A DNA stretch of 64,000 bases from Leptospirales bacterium (GTDB lineage: Bacteria; Spirochaetota; Leptospiria; Leptospirales; Leptonemataceae). The stretch's first letter is position 1. The number at the start of each line of letters is the position of its first letter. Location: the NCBI GenBank assembly GCA_019694685.1, contig JAIBBM010000021.1, positions 1 through 64,000 of the forward strand, in the 5' to 3' direction. The notes beneath the pieces were generated by a model, which was not told where the DNA came from, searched no databases, and saw only the letters and a program-made list of their open reading frames with translations. A program made the position numbers and the translations under genes. Below, one piece after another: positions 25,281 through 34,179 of this stretch.

Positions 25281-27737
25281 TTATTGCTTTTCATTCTTGA
25301 ATCGGACATTGCCCTGAATGCCGAGGTCCTCTGGCTTAATGCCCAGGTCCTTCATCAAAAGCTCTCTCTGATCATAAATGCGTGTCTCTTCTCCCGCGCA
25401 TGCTACATCGCCGGGGACCTGAAGAGTTTTGTTTCCGATTTGCACCGGTCCCATTGCTTCTCCACCGCAACCTGCTGTTACGATTCCAGGAGGAGGACGA
25501 TCTCCATCCGGTCTATCTGAGAACATGGGTGGCTTGAGATGTTTTTCGTCGTAGATACGTTTATAGAATCGACCCATGGTAGGAGCGGCAATGTGACCGC
25601 CCGCCTGGCCTGCGCCGAGTGTGACGCTCGATTTATCAAAACCAAACCAGATGGCCGCGGCAACATCCGGATTGAATCCAACGATCCACGCATCTGACCA
25701 GCTAGAAGTAGTTCCTGTTTTCGCAGCCAGACTTCCAGTGAATTGTGCCGTTTGTCTTACGCCCAGCGTTGCTGTTCCGTGATCCGCAACAGCAATCATG
25801 ATCTTGCGTAGCAAGTATGCGAGCGCGGGGTCAATGATCTGAATGCGGTTTTCGTCTGTCTTTGCTTTGATGATTTTGCGGATGTTCTCTTCCTGATTGT
25901 AGAGAGTGTTTCCGCTTTGATCCGTTACGTATCGCACCGCAAATGGAATGACATCTTTGCCATCATTTCCTATGACTGCGACTGCCTTTGCCATTTCAAA
26001 TGGAGTGACTTCGCTTGAACCGAGCGCAAGAGATGGATCTGGATGAAATCGATCTTTGTTTGTGATCTTTGTGAGTCTCTGTGCGAATTCGATGATCGCG
26101 TCCGGACCTACTTTGTAATAAACCTGAATCGCACACGTGTTGATGGATAGAGCGAAAGCAGCAAATACTGGCGTTAGACCGCGGAACCCTTCGTCGTAGT
26201 TACCAGGAGACCAGTTGTTTCCCACAGCATCAATGCTGTAGAAAGGAGCATCGTTGACTGCGGATTGTGTGCTGATGAGACGCTTCTCAAATGCTGCGCC
26301 ATAAATGAAGATTTTGAATGCACTCCCAGGTTGCCTGCGCGCCTGCAATGCACGGTTGAATTGATTCTGAGGAGTGAACTCAGTTCCTCCCACCATGGAA
26401 GTGATGTAACCGCTGCGAGGTTCAATCGAAATGAATGCGCCCTGCACCTGAAGGTTGGTCGTATAACTGATGGTTGCTTTTCTAAACTCTTCGAAAGCAG
26501 CAGCTTCATTGAATGCAGGAGTGCTGTAACCAAGCAGCTGTGTAGGCTCGATCATTTCTTCTTCGTATGCTTTGCGAAATTGCCCGCGAATATCCAGACC
26601 TTTCACGTCAGGCGATCCCACAGGCAAAATCATGGACAGCTGACTGAAAATGCCGAATAGACTCATGTCCACTCCGCCTTTTCCGCCCGCTTTCGCGTAC
26701 GCGCGGCTGGTCTGGTTTACTTCCGCAACTTTTTTTAGTAATTCTTCTTCTGCGATTCTTTGATGATCCAGATCCAGTGTGGTGTAGATTTTCAACCCAC
26801 CCGTGTAGAGAAGCTCTGGTCCCACTTCTTCGGATGCTTCTAGAATCTGGCGAACATAGTCCGTAAAGAATGGCGCTTTGTCCAGGCGATCCGCCCAGAT
26901 GTTTTGCGAAGGAGATTGAACCACAACCCTGGGCCAGTATTCATCCCAGAATTTTTTATGCACTGCTTCCACTTGATCTTTTGGAAGATAGCCGTGATCT
27001 GCCATCTGCCGCAGTACGATTTTGTTTTGTCGCATGCATTCGTCAGGATTCTTGAACGGAGAATATTCAACAGGAGACTTGGGCATACGCGCAAGGAGCG
27101 CTGCCTCTGCGAGAGTGAGGTCCGTTACTTTCTTATTGAAGTAGAGACGCGATGCACAAGCGATCCCTTTGCATCCGTGTCCCAGATAGATTACATTGAA
27201 GAATACTTCTAGAATTTCGTACTTTGTATAGTTCTCTTCTATTTCGAAGGCGAGCAGAGTTTCGCGTATCTTCTGGCGAATCGTTCTATTTCTTTTACCT
27301 TCCGCGTTCAGATAGATTTGCTTGGCCACCTGCTGTGTAAGAGTGGATCCACCCTGTCTCACTTTTCCAGAGATTGCGTTTTTCACTGCTGCGCGAAGAA
27401 TGCCGGATACATCCAGACCAATGTGGTTGAAGAAGTTATCATCTTCTACGGATAGAAACGCCTGGATTACATGAGGCGGAATGTCCTGGAGTTGGACCAG
27501 TTCCTGTCTCTGGCGAAAGAGTTCTGCAAACACCTTGCCATTCTTGTCGTAGAGTCTTGTGGGTGTGGACGGTCTGTAAGCGGAAACCAGGATCAAATCC
27601 CTGGCTCTGGCTACTTCGCGGACCGCCAGGCCAAGAATCAGGCCGCCGAGAATCGCTCCGGCGAAGAGGCTGATGAATAGCGTCTTCTCCGTGCCGAGGA
27701 TGATCTTCTTTTGTTTGTCTGTCAGGTTTGCGCTCAT
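25281..27737 (-). CDS. Class A penicillin-binding protein 1A
   Basis: 818-residue bifunctional peptidoglycan synthase (mrcA/ponA type). Cytoplasmic N-terminus, one membrane helix (about 18-40), GT51 glycosyltransferase with VEDDNFFNHIG (near 96) and RQGGSTLTQQVAKQ, then a transpeptidase with SxxK as SAFK (near 472), SxN as SIN (near 540) and KTGT (near 675). A C-terminal extension has four cysteines (TAGCGG, VACAG among them). The insertions between GT and TP domains are typical. It is divergent from the rhomboid-like gene with 47 bases between starts, and leads PBP1A-S1-ATPase on the minus strand. Confidence 0.95.
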   Translation of the reverse strand: MSANLTDKQKKIILGTEKTLFISLFAGAILGGLILGLAVREVARARDLILVSAYRPSTPTRLYDKNGKVFAELFRQRQELVQLQDIPPHVIQAFLSVEDDNFFNHIGLDVSGILRAAVKNAISGKVRQGGSTLTQQVAKQIYLNAEGKRNRTIRQKIRETLLAFEIEENYTKYEILEVFFNVIYLGHGCKGIACASRLYFNKKVTDLTLAEAALLARMPKSPVEYSPFKNPDECMRQNKIVLRQMADHGYLPKDQVEAVHKKFWDEYWPRVVVQSPSQNIWADRLDKAPFFTDYVRQILEASEEVGPELLYTGGLKIYTTLDLDHQRIAEEELLKKVAEVNQTSRAYAKAGGKGGVDMSLFGIFSQLSMILPVGSPDVKGLDIRGQFRKAYEEEMIEPTQLLGYSTPAFNEAAAFEEFRKATISYTTNLQVQGAFISIEPRSGYITSMVGGTEFTPQNQFNRALQARRQPGSAFKIFIYGAAFEKRLISTQSAVNDAPFYSIDAVGNNWSPGNYDEGFRGLTPVFAAFALSINTCAIQVYYKVGPDAIIEFAQRLTKITNKDRFHPDPSLALGSSEVTPFEMAKAVAVIGNDGKDVIPFAVRYVTDQSGNTLYNQEENIRKIIKAKTDENRIQIIDPALAYLLRKIMIAVADHGTATLGVRQTAQFTGSLAAKTGTTSSWSDAWIVGFNPDVAAAIWFGFDKSSVTLGAGQAGGHIAAPTMGRFYKRIYDEKHLKPPMFSDRPDGDRPPPGIVTAGCGGEAMGPVQIGNKTLQVPGDVACAGEETRIYDQRELLMKDLGIKPEDLGIQGNVRFKNEKQ

Positions 27738-27784
27738 TTCGGGATTGGCTTGCCGGATTCTGGCGGTCCTGCTTTAAAGCGCTT

Positions 27785-28615
27785 ATGCAACGCTGGGAAA
27801 TTCAGGAACCGCAAGCCCCTCCATTAACAGAGGGAGTTTTTCGGCTGCTGGTTCTATTTTCTCTCGCTTTTGGTATTGAATGGATCGCGGCAGCCGGCTT
27901 TCAAAGGCCGATTGACTCGCTTGCACTCTCTTTTGGACCAGATTTCCAGCCAACGCAGATTCTCACACATATTTTTTTAGTGATTCCGCCCGGGTTCTTT
28001 GGCGGTTTGAGCCTCTTTTTCCTTTGTTTGATGCTCTGGGGCTTCGGAGGGGACATTGAGAGGCTCTGGGGGCCGCGCCATTTTCTAAACCTGTTTCTGG
28101 CAGGGATGGCCGGTTCGATCCTGCTGGGACTGATCGCTCATTTGAGCGCTTTTCCAGGGCTGAGCCTGCATGGACCGACGGGCGGAATATCTGCTGTATT
28201 GCTTGCCTACGCCGTTCTATGGCCGGATCGCAAGGCACTTTTCTTTTTCGTCATCCCCATGCGAATGAGATGGGTCATTCTAGTTTTCGCCGTACTGATT
28301 GCAGTTTCTTCTATGGTGGCTCTGCTGCAGGTTCTGGGTGGAGCTCTGGGCGGCGCGCTCTTCATCTACTATTACTTGCGAAAGGGGAATCGTACTTACG
28401 GCCAATCTGTAGAAGATAGAACCATGACTCTCTCAGAAAGATGGGAAGAGTTTAAGAAAAAACGACGTCTGAACAAAAAGAAAGCAGAGATTGAACGCAG
28501 AATCGAAATGAAAGAAGAAGTGGATCGTCTTCTTGAAAAAATTTCGAAGAGCGGAATGAAGTCACTTTCCAGTAAAGAGAAAGCTCTGCTGGATCGCGCA
28601 TCCAGGGAGTTATGA
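27785..28615 (+). CDS. Rhomboid-family protein, probably catalytically dead
   Basis: 276 residues with about six membrane helices in the rhomboid arrangement, including LWGFGGDIERLWGPRHFLNLFLAG (the WR/E-rich loop region) and GLSLHGPTGGISAVLLAYAV. The catalytic GxSG appears as GPTG, and the helix that should carry the catalytic histidine reads LQVLGGALGGALF with Leu in its place. Both dyad residues are therefore missing, which points to a pseudoprotease that binds rather than cuts. A charged C-terminal tail with coiled coil (about 215-276) ends in SSKEKALLDRAS, seen in rhomboid-like proteins with a C-terminal DUF6576-type tail. ATG 27785 is preferred over TTG 27728, which would overlap the PBP1A start. 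Confidence 0.82.
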   Translation: MQRWEIQEPQAPPLTEGVFRLLVLFSLAFGIEWIAAAGFQRPIDSLALSFGPDFQPTQILTHIFLVIPPGFFGGLSLFFLCLMLWGFGGDIERLWGPRHFLNLFLAGMAGSILLGLIAHLSAFPGLSLHGPTGGISAVLLAYAVLWPDRKALFFFVIPMRMRWVILVFAVLIAVSSMVALLQVLGGALGGALFIYYYLRKGNRTYGQSVEDRTMTLSERWEEFKKKRRLNKKKAEIERRIEMKEEVDRLLEKISKSGMKSLSSKEKALLDRASREL

Positions 28616-28616
28616 A

Positions 28617-29099
28617 ATGAGAATCGTATGGATTGGTTCATGGATCGTGTCCGTCGCACTACTGGCAACAGTTGATTGTAAACCCAGGACTTTGACAGAA
28701 GTCCCTATGCCGGATTACAAGTCGTTCAGGCATGTGAAGTCAGGCTTGCTTCTCAAAGGAGATGCAGACGATTTACTTACAGGGATTCACCACGTTTATG
28801 CAAACGATGCAGCCGTAGAAGCATTGCGAAATCGATCTGATTTTCCAGAAGATTCGGTTCTCGTGTTTGATTTGTTCGAACCTCTGGACACTCCAGAAGG
28901 ATACAAAGAGGGCGCGCATAAATTCACGGCCGTGATGCACAAACATTCTTCTTTTAAGTCCACGGGCGGCTGGGGATACGAAGCGTTCCTTCCGGATGGA
29001 AAGAGAGTAGTTTCAGACGCAAATAAGATGTGTTTCGAATGCCATAAATCCGTAGAATCGCAGGGTTACGTATTCACGAATGCAGGCATGAGCGAATAA
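28617..29099 (+). CDS. Cytochrome P460-like haem protein
   Basis: 160 residues, exported. The N-terminal hydrophobic stretch ends in LLATVDC, a loose lipobox. The mature part fits the cytochrome P460 family: AVMHKHSSFKSTGGWGYEAF and a CFECHKS haem-attachment motif (CxxCH) near residue 140. Family members oxidise hydroxylamine or handle NO and related small nitrogen compounds; which applies here is unknown. Its ATG follows the rhomboid-like stop after one base, so the two are co-translated. A hairpin at 29137-29169 probably ends the unit. Confidence 0.85.
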   Translation: MRIVWIGSWIVSVALLATVDCKPRTLTEVPMPDYKSFRHVKSGLLLKGDADDLLTGIHHVYANDAAVEALRNRSDFPEDSVLVFDLFEPLDTPEGYKEGAHKFTAVMHKHSSFKSTGGWGYEAFLPDGKRVVSDANKMCFECHKSVESQGYVFTNAGMSE

Positions 29100-29136
29100 C
29101 GTTCGCCAAATCCCTGACGAAATATTGCAAAGGCGT

Positions 29137-29169
29137 GTTTCAGTGCCGACCGCAGATCAGCACTGAAAC
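29137..29169. terminator. Bidirectional hairpin terminator
   Basis: A perfect 10-base stem, GTTTCAGTGC (29137-29146) and GCACTGAAAC (29160-29169), with a 13-base loop, sits between the convergent P460 and Cys-rich genes. The plus strand continues GGGTTTCCTATTTATT, only moderately T-rich, and the minus strand ACGCCTTTGC, so efficiency is uncertain. Confidence 0.65.
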
Positions 29170-29176
29170 GGGTTTC

Positions 29177-29530
29177 CTATTTATTCATCTGGTCTTTGCA
29201 GTTCTGTCCCACCGAAGAAGGATTCTTATTCATTTGTTGGCGAATGCACATGTATAGTTTTCCGTCTTCCGTTGCGGTCGAGCAGTAAGATTGAATCTCT
29301 GTGCTGCAGCTGGCTTTGATTGCGGGGAAGCCCCCTCTGCGGGGCTTGCATTCCGGGGAAAGCTGCTTTGATTTTTCGGGGTCTTTTAGACAGGCACCCA
29401 GCTTGTTCCCGTCACCGCCGTAGCCCGGGCAAATTCTTGCCAGTTCATCCTTGCATTTTGTATTTCTTTCCTGTGATAGAAGCGCGCCTGAAACAAACAG
29501 CGCGATCAACACAACGATGAATTTATTCAT
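29177..29530 (-). CDS. Secreted cysteine-rich repeat protein
   Basis: 117 residues. A Sec signal (MNKFIVVLIALFVSGALLSQ) precedes two cysteine-rich units: KCKDELARICPG...LGACLKD...SPECK and SCSTEIQSYCST...LYMCIRQ...GQNCKDQ. The spacing matches the Cys-rich GLG1-type repeat (PF00839), found in bacterial secreted proteins of unknown role. All cysteines could pair in the periplasm. A good AGGAG-like site (AAAGGAGCAG) precedes the ATG. It is monocistronic. Confidence 0.85.
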   Translation of the reverse strand: MNKFIVVLIALFVSGALLSQERNTKCKDELARICPGYGGDGNKLGACLKDPEKSKQLSPECKPRRGGFPAIKASCSTEIQSYCSTATEDGKLYMCIRQQMNKNPSSVGQNCKDQMNK

Positions 29531-29649
29531 CCAACTGCTCCTTTTTTGATATGGGCGATTTTTTTCAGCCCCGTGGAATACAAGCAGGTCATCCGGATTT
29601 TTTGCGTTCTTTTTGAGAAATTATTCGCCTGGATTGCGTACGCATGGAT

Positions 29650-29702
29650 AGTCTGGATCAGACTGACGTGCGAAATGGTGTCTCTAGAAAATCTGGGGAA
29701 CC
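29650..29702 (+). promoter_or_regulatory. Possible ECF-type promoter and palindrome upstream of the Spy-like gene
   Basis: AGTCTG-GAT-CAGACT (29650-29664) is a perfect 6+6 palindrome. Downstream, GGAACC (29697-29702) followed by a T run resembles the -35 element of extracytoplasmic-function sigma factors. A -10 about 16 bases later would fall in TTTATAG (29719-29725), placing the transcript start at or very near the ATG at 29730, that is a nearly leaderless message. The rest of 29531-29729 holds nothing recognisable. Confidence 0.4.
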
Positions 29703-29729
29703 TTTTTTCGCCTGCGGGTTTATAGAGAC

Positions 29730-30242
29730 ATGAAACGAAAAATCCCCCTTTTCAGAATTCTAGTCGCAAGTGCCGTGCTGTTTTCAGCAGCAGGCGTCTT
29801 TGCTGAACCTCCGGGCCCCCCGCCAGAAGAAGGCGGAATGTTTGGACCAGGCAATCCACGTGAATTCGGTAAACTCATGGATGAGCTGAAGCTTACGGAC
29901 GCGCAGCGTGCGAAAGTAAAAGCGCAGCATGAAGCTACAAAAACCGATGCGAAGAAGTATCACGAACAGCTCAAGCCTATGCATGAGGAACTCCGTGCGC
30001 TTCTCGAAGCAAACACGGTAGATTTGAAGGCGGTTCGAGCTAAATTGCAGTCCATCAGCAATGTTCAGCTGGAACTTAGAATGATTCACATCAAAGGACG
30101 TTTGGATTTCGAATCTGTTCTGACTCCGGATCAAAAAGCTCAGTTGAAGAAGATCACGAAGGAAAGAATGGACAAGATGCGCGAACACCACGGGGAGAAT
30201 CGTCCCCATCGCGGTCCGGGCGCACCGGACGATGAAAGATGA
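29730..30242 (+). CDS. Periplasmic LTXXQ (Spy/CnrX-like) protein
   Basis: 170 residues. After a Sec signal ending GVFA, a Pro/Gly-rich segment leads to an all-helical domain with two LTxxQ-type motifs: LTDAQRAKVKAQ (near 50) and LTPDQKAQLKKI (near 131). This is the Spy/CpxP/CnrX fold, which binds metals or unfolded envelope proteins. The C-terminus is His/Arg-rich (REHHGENRPHRGP), compatible with metal binding. It overlaps the ECF sigma gene by four bases. Context suggests it is the sensor of a CnrX-like sigma/anti-sigma system. Confidence 0.85.
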   Translation: MKRKIPLFRILVASAVLFSAAGVFAEPPGPPPEEGGMFGPGNPREFGKLMDELKLTDAQRAKVKAQHEATKTDAKKYHEQLKPMHEELRALLEANTVDLKAVRAKLQSISNVQLELRMIHIKGRLDFESVLTPDQKAQLKKITKERMDKMREHHGENRPHRGPGAPDDER

Positions 30243-30775
30243 CGGAAGCGGAACTTACGGGCGCTATCGAAAAGAGCAAGGTAACTGCTCTTAAGTCGAT
30301 TCGGCGCCATCTGCCTCATGATCTTGATGGTCTCCTGGACGACATTGTCCAGGAGACTTACCTGCGCTATTATATGACGTTTCGCGACTCGCGTCCGTTA
30401 AGCGACGACTATCTGCATCGCTGGATCTATGTCGCTGCGCGAAACGAATGCAAACGAGCAGCGCGAAAATCCAGACGAGAAGGATTTGCGTATGCGAAGC
30501 TGAAGCCGGATGCAGAGGCGGCCGCGAACGAAGAAAACACGAGTGTGAATGAAGATATGGTGCCGCAGGATCCGGAGAATGTTCGCTTGCAGATAGAAGC
30601 AATGCCGGATCCGTTTCGGGAAACATTTCTGCTTCGCCTGGGTGGATTAAAGATGGTTACGATCGCGGAGAGACTGAATGTTACTGTTGGGACTGTGAAG
30701 TCCAGGCTTGCGCGTGGAAAGCGCTTTCTTTCCAGAAAGGGAATCGCGTCTGAAGACGCAGGGAGTCAGTCATGA
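30239..30775 (+). CDS. ECF-type RNA polymerase sigma factor
   Basis: 178 residues. Region 2 is visible as DDIVQETYLRYYMTF followed by DYLHRWIYVAARNECKRAARK (about 33-78). After an acidic linker, region 4 (about 122-170) contains MPDPFRETFLLRLGGLKMVTIAERLNVTVGTVKSRLARGKRFL, with the helix-turn-helix in its second half. It overlaps its neighbours by four bases on both sides, so the three proteins are made together. A GGAACC element upstream of the operon suggests autoregulation, which is inference. Confidence 0.9.
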   Translation: MTEAELTGAIEKSKVTALKSIRRHLPHDLDGLLDDIVQETYLRYYMTFRDSRPLSDDYLHRWIYVAARNECKRAARKSRREGFAYAKLKPDAEAAANEENTSVNEDMVPQDPENVRLQIEAMPDPFRETFLLRLGGLKMVTIAERLNVTVGTVKSRLARGKRFLSRKGIASEDAGSQS

Positions 30776-31092
30776 GCCAGATAGAAAGAAGCCCGGGATA
30801 CAGGCGGACGGAGAAGAAAATTCTTTCCGATTCTTTTTCAGCAGAACTCGCCGCGCGCATTGTGCGAGATGCAAATGCAAGGAAGCGAGCGCCCACTCAA
30901 ATCTGGACCATGGGACTCGCTGCCGCAGCAGTGGTTGTCCTTGCTGTTGGTTTGTTTTTTTATACTCAGAGAACTCCGGACTATCCAGGCCTCACTTCTT
31001 ATTCGGCGCAATCTGTAGCTGCTGCAGATCAAACCAACGCAGACTGGAATGAAACGGATTCGATCATTAGTTCTGCTCTTGAGAATAGGTGA
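30772..31092 (+). CDS. Short single-span membrane protein, candidate anti-sigma factor
   Basis: 106 residues: a basic cytoplasmic N-terminus of about 45 residues (FSAELAARIVRDANARKRAP), one membrane helix (about 47-66, LAAAAVVVLAVGLFFY) and a short periplasmic tail. No zinc-binding anti-sigma motif is present. Size, topology and the four-base overlap with the ECF gene resemble CnrY/NccY-type anti-sigma factors. Function is inferred from context only. Confidence 0.65.
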   Translation: MSQIERSPGYRRTEKKILSDSFSAELAARIVRDANARKRAPTQIWTMGLAAAAVVVLAVGLFFYTQRTPDYPGLTSYSAQSVAAADQTNADWNETDSIISSALENR

Positions 31093-31147
31093 TACAACAT
31101 GAGTGAAAACGTATGAGTGAAGCAATTCCAGATTTCCGGATGAGTGT

Positions 31148-32089
31148 ATGAAGATGAATCTTAGATCATCGTGTTCCATAACCTTTGCCCTGTTAGGTGC
31201 TTTTGCGAGTGTGGAAGCGCAGAGTCCGCGCTGCTCGGTATTTCCGGCAGATCACATCTGGAATACGCGAGTAGATTCGCTCCCCGTCCACAAACTGTCT
31301 GCCTCCTACGTTAGAAGCATTGGTGAAAAGAAAGCACTGAAGGCCGATTTTGGAAGTGGTCTATGGGAAGGCGGGCCCATCGGGATTCCGTTTACTACCC
31401 AGACCGGTTCACCTGTTCAGGTGCAGTTTGAATACGCGGACGAAAGTGACCGCGGTCCATATCCGCTTCCATCTAAACCGCCGATAGAGGGCGGAGATGC
31501 ATCTAACGGAGACAGACATGTGATCGTTGTAGACGAATCAAAATGCAAGCTATACGAACTGTACAATGCGCGAAAGACGTCGCGCGGATGGAATGCCGGA
31601 TCCGGGGCCATATTCGATTTAAGAACCTACGTACTTCGGCCGGCCGGATGGACGTCTGCAGATGCTGCGGGCCTTCCCATTTTTCCAGGACTGGTCCGTT
31701 ACGACGAAGTGGCGTCTGGCGAAATCAAACACGCAATCCGGTTTACCACCAACATTACGCAGAAGGCATACGTCTGGCCGGCGCGACATTTTGCTTCGAG
31801 CAGGAAAGACGCGAATCTTCCTCCCATGGGACTCCGGCTGCGGCTCAAATCTTCCTACAATATGAATGGATTTTCTCGCGAGACGCGCGTGATTTTGCAG
31901 GCATTGAAAACATACGGAATGATCCTCGCTGACAATGGTTCCCCCTGGTTTCTTTCCGGAGCTCCCGATGAAAGGTGGAACAATAAAACTCTGCGCGAGC
32001 TCGGTCGCGTAACCGGGGAAAACTTTGAAGCGGTGGATGCAACTGGACTTATGATGAGTGCTGATTCCGGACAAATTAAGAAGAAGTAA
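31148..32089 (+). CDS. Secreted protein, uncharacterised family
   Basis: 313 residues with a Sec signal ending SVEA. The mature protein has conserved-looking blocks CSVFPADHIWNTRVDSLPVH, PYPLPSKPPIEGG, HVIVVDESKCKLYELYNAR, LPIFPGLVRYDEVASGEI and NGSPWFLSGAPDERW. I have seen this arrangement in uncharacterised secreted proteins of several phyla, and the acidic and aromatic residues would suit a carbohydrate-active fold, but no named domain can be assigned. It lies 55 bases after the ECF operon and may be read with it. Confidence 0.75.
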   Translation: MKMNLRSSCSITFALLGAFASVEAQSPRCSVFPADHIWNTRVDSLPVHKLSASYVRSIGEKKALKADFGSGLWEGGPIGIPFTTQTGSPVQVQFEYADESDRGPYPLPSKPPIEGGDASNGDRHVIVVDESKCKLYELYNARKTSRGWNAGSGAIFDLRTYVLRPAGWTSADAAGLPIFPGLVRYDEVASGEIKHAIRFTTNITQKAYVWPARHFASSRKDANLPPMGLRLRLKSSYNMNGFSRETRVILQALKTYGMILADNGSPWFLSGAPDERWNNKTLRELGRVTGENFEAVDATGLMMSADSGQIKKK

Positions 32090-32127
32090 CCGCCACAGGT
32101 TCGGATGCGCCGAGATGTCGCATAACG

Positions 32128-34155
32128 TCAGTCTGGAAGCAATACTCCAATCGCACCCGCGGCGAGGATCCGCCCCATTGCAGGCGATGCCATGATATCG
32201 GGGAAGCGAGCCTGAATGAGTTTTCCTGACCATGGCACCTCTGCATCTGTTCCGTGATTGATCCATCCAATGGCCGGGCCCAGATTCGTATTCATTGGAA
32301 AAGCCTGCACGCCTGGCGGGCATTCGATGCGCGAGAGTGTATGAATGGCCAACCAGGAAAAGAATTCTCTGGATCGCTCGGGCACAGTGCACAAATGAAT
32401 CCACTTTCCGCGGCCGGCCTTCTGCAGAATGACTGCGGGCGAACCTGAGTAGAGCCCTTTTGTAAATCGAGCGAGAACGGAAAGTTCGGGACCTGGTTCG
32501 ATTTTTTCCGCCCAGATTCGTCCCTGAAATTCGTCTTTGAATTCTTCTCTCTCTTCCTCGAGGAGCGCTCCATAAGATAGGACTCGCAAGTCTTCCGGAT
32601 GAAGCAAATGCAGCGGCAAATCGCTCATGCGATTGTCGCGCCGTTTCATGAGGCTTCGAGGAAACGAGCAAACGATTCCGCCTTCCTCCATGTATTGTCT
32701 CAGAACGGAGCGTTCCTTTTCGCTGAGTTCAAACGAATGCGCGGGTAGAAAGACCATCCTGGAAGAAGGATCGATGGATTCAATGGAAGGAGAAAATGAA
32801 AAACCAAGACCCTGCGAAAGGCAGAATTCCGCGGCCACATCGACCACGGTCCTTGTAGAAAACAGTTCAGACTGCGAGGTGATGTCATGGCTCCAGATGG
32901 ATTCAAAATCAAGAACCATGCAAACGTCGCCTAACGGATCGATCTTCTGAATGCCGGCCGTTTTGAGGGCGGAAAGAAAGCTTCTTTGGAATTGAAGAAG
33001 CTCTTCTTGCTCTGTTGTGTCTACGCGAATGTCGTGCGATACAATTCCGTCGTGGTACTGCTCGGCACCACCGTACATTCTTTGCCAGGAAAAATAGAGC
33101 ATGGAGTCCGCGCCTGCGAACATGGCCTGCATTCCCCACTGGAAGAGCAGGTTCATAGGAAAGCGACGATTGACTTTCTGCCAGTTTACCTGTACGGGTT
33201 GTTGCTCAAGAACCATGAAGGATCTCTTCTTAAGAGAAGCCATCAGACGAAATTGCCATGCGGAGCTGATCGGGTGCGGATCTGATTCCATTTGATAGTG
33301 ATCAAATCCAGCAAGATCCAGATCTTCCGACATTTTCCACGGATCCAGTTCAAAGAAGAGAGTCATGAAGTTGTGAATGATCGGACGACCTGGCGAAAGC
33401 TCGCGAAGAAGGATGGCCTGTTCCGATTGAAAGATCTTCCACGCATGATTCATCGCACGGCGAAAATCAAGTTCGAGGCCGGGATTCGCATCCGCGTAAG
33501 ATGAGAGAGGAAGCGGGATCTGCGAGAAATCGGTGTAGCGCTGTGACCAGAAAGATGTTTGCCAGGCCTCATTGAGAGAATGGATGTCCAGGTAGTTGTC
33601 TTTGAGCCATGCCCGAAACCAGCTGGCTGCCGATTCAGTGTAAACGTAAGTAGAGCCGTGACATCCAAATTCATTGTCCGTCTGCCAGCATTTGACTGCA
33701 GGATGATTTCCAAATGTTCGCGCATAGTATTCGGTGATGCGACGACTTTCTAAACGATAGGCGGCATTGGTTGGATCGTAATGCCTTCGTGTGCCCGCGG
33801 GCATGAGCCGACCGGACTTATCTCGCGGCAGAATTTCTGGATTTCGTTCTGTGAGCCAGGGAGGTGGAGTTGCGGTGGGAGTGCAGAAAATTACATCGAT
33901 CTCGTGAGAAAGGGCAAGATCCAGGGCTTCTAGAAAAAGAGCCGGGTTAAATGCTCCTGGTTCGGGTTCCACGAGGCTCCAGCTGAATTCTCCCATGCGA
34001 ATCCACGTAAAGCCATTGCGCTTCATGCGCGCGAAATCCTGGATCATTCGTTCGCGACGCGAAATCGTTTCCACATTGCCATTGCGCCACGTTCGCACAA
34101 ATTCTGGAATATAGTCCGGATAGTACGCCGCACCGGTGCGAAGTAGTTCTGTCAT
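32128..34155 (-). CDS. Beta-galactosidase, glycoside hydrolase family 42
   Basis: 675-residue GH42 enzyme hydrolysing beta-galactosides (or related pentosides). The TIM barrel (about 1-390) shows GFTWIRMGEFSWSLVEPEPG, the acid/base Glu in CWQTDNEFGCHGS (near 158) and the nucleophile Glu in FMVLEQQPVQVNW (near 316). A trimerisation-like domain (about 395-600) and a C-terminal beta domain follow. There is no signal peptide, so it works in the cytoplasm on imported sugar. The gene follows the SSS symporter and a small membrane protein on the same strand, which would supply the substrate. Confidence 0.94.
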   Translation of the reverse strand: MTELLRTGAAYYPDYIPEFVRTWRNGNVETISRRERMIQDFARMKRNGFTWIRMGEFSWSLVEPEPGAFNPALFLEALDLALSHEIDVIFCTPTATPPPWLTERNPEILPRDKSGRLMPAGTRRHYDPTNAAYRLESRRITEYYARTFGNHPAVKCWQTDNEFGCHGSTYVYTESAASWFRAWLKDNYLDIHSLNEAWQTSFWSQRYTDFSQIPLPLSSYADANPGLELDFRRAMNHAWKIFQSEQAILLRELSPGRPIIHNFMTLFFELDPWKMSEDLDLAGFDHYQMESDPHPISSAWQFRLMASLKKRSFMVLEQQPVQVNWQKVNRRFPMNLLFQWGMQAMFAGADSMLYFSWQRMYGGAEQYHDGIVSHDIRVDTTEQEELLQFQRSFLSALKTAGIQKIDPLGDVCMVLDFESIWSHDITSQSELFSTRTVVDVAAEFCLSQGLGFSFSPSIESIDPSSRMVFLPAHSFELSEKERSVLRQYMEEGGIVCSFPRSLMKRRDNRMSDLPLHLLHPEDLRVLSYGALLEEEREEFKDEFQGRIWAEKIEPGPELSVLARFTKGLYSGSPAVILQKAGRGKWIHLCTVPERSREFFSWLAIHTLSRIECPPGVQAFPMNTNLGPAIGWINHGTDAEVPWSGKLIQARFPDIMASPAMGRILAAGAIGVLLPD

Positions 34156-34179
34156 AACGCAGTCTGCATGGAACGCACC

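Noticed and set aside
31619..32671. A 350-codon open frame on the minus strand across the GH42 gene and the secreted-protein gene
   Set aside because: It is out of frame with the clear GH42 enzyme, has a composition rich in Arg/Ser/Cys typical of shadow frames, and matches no family.
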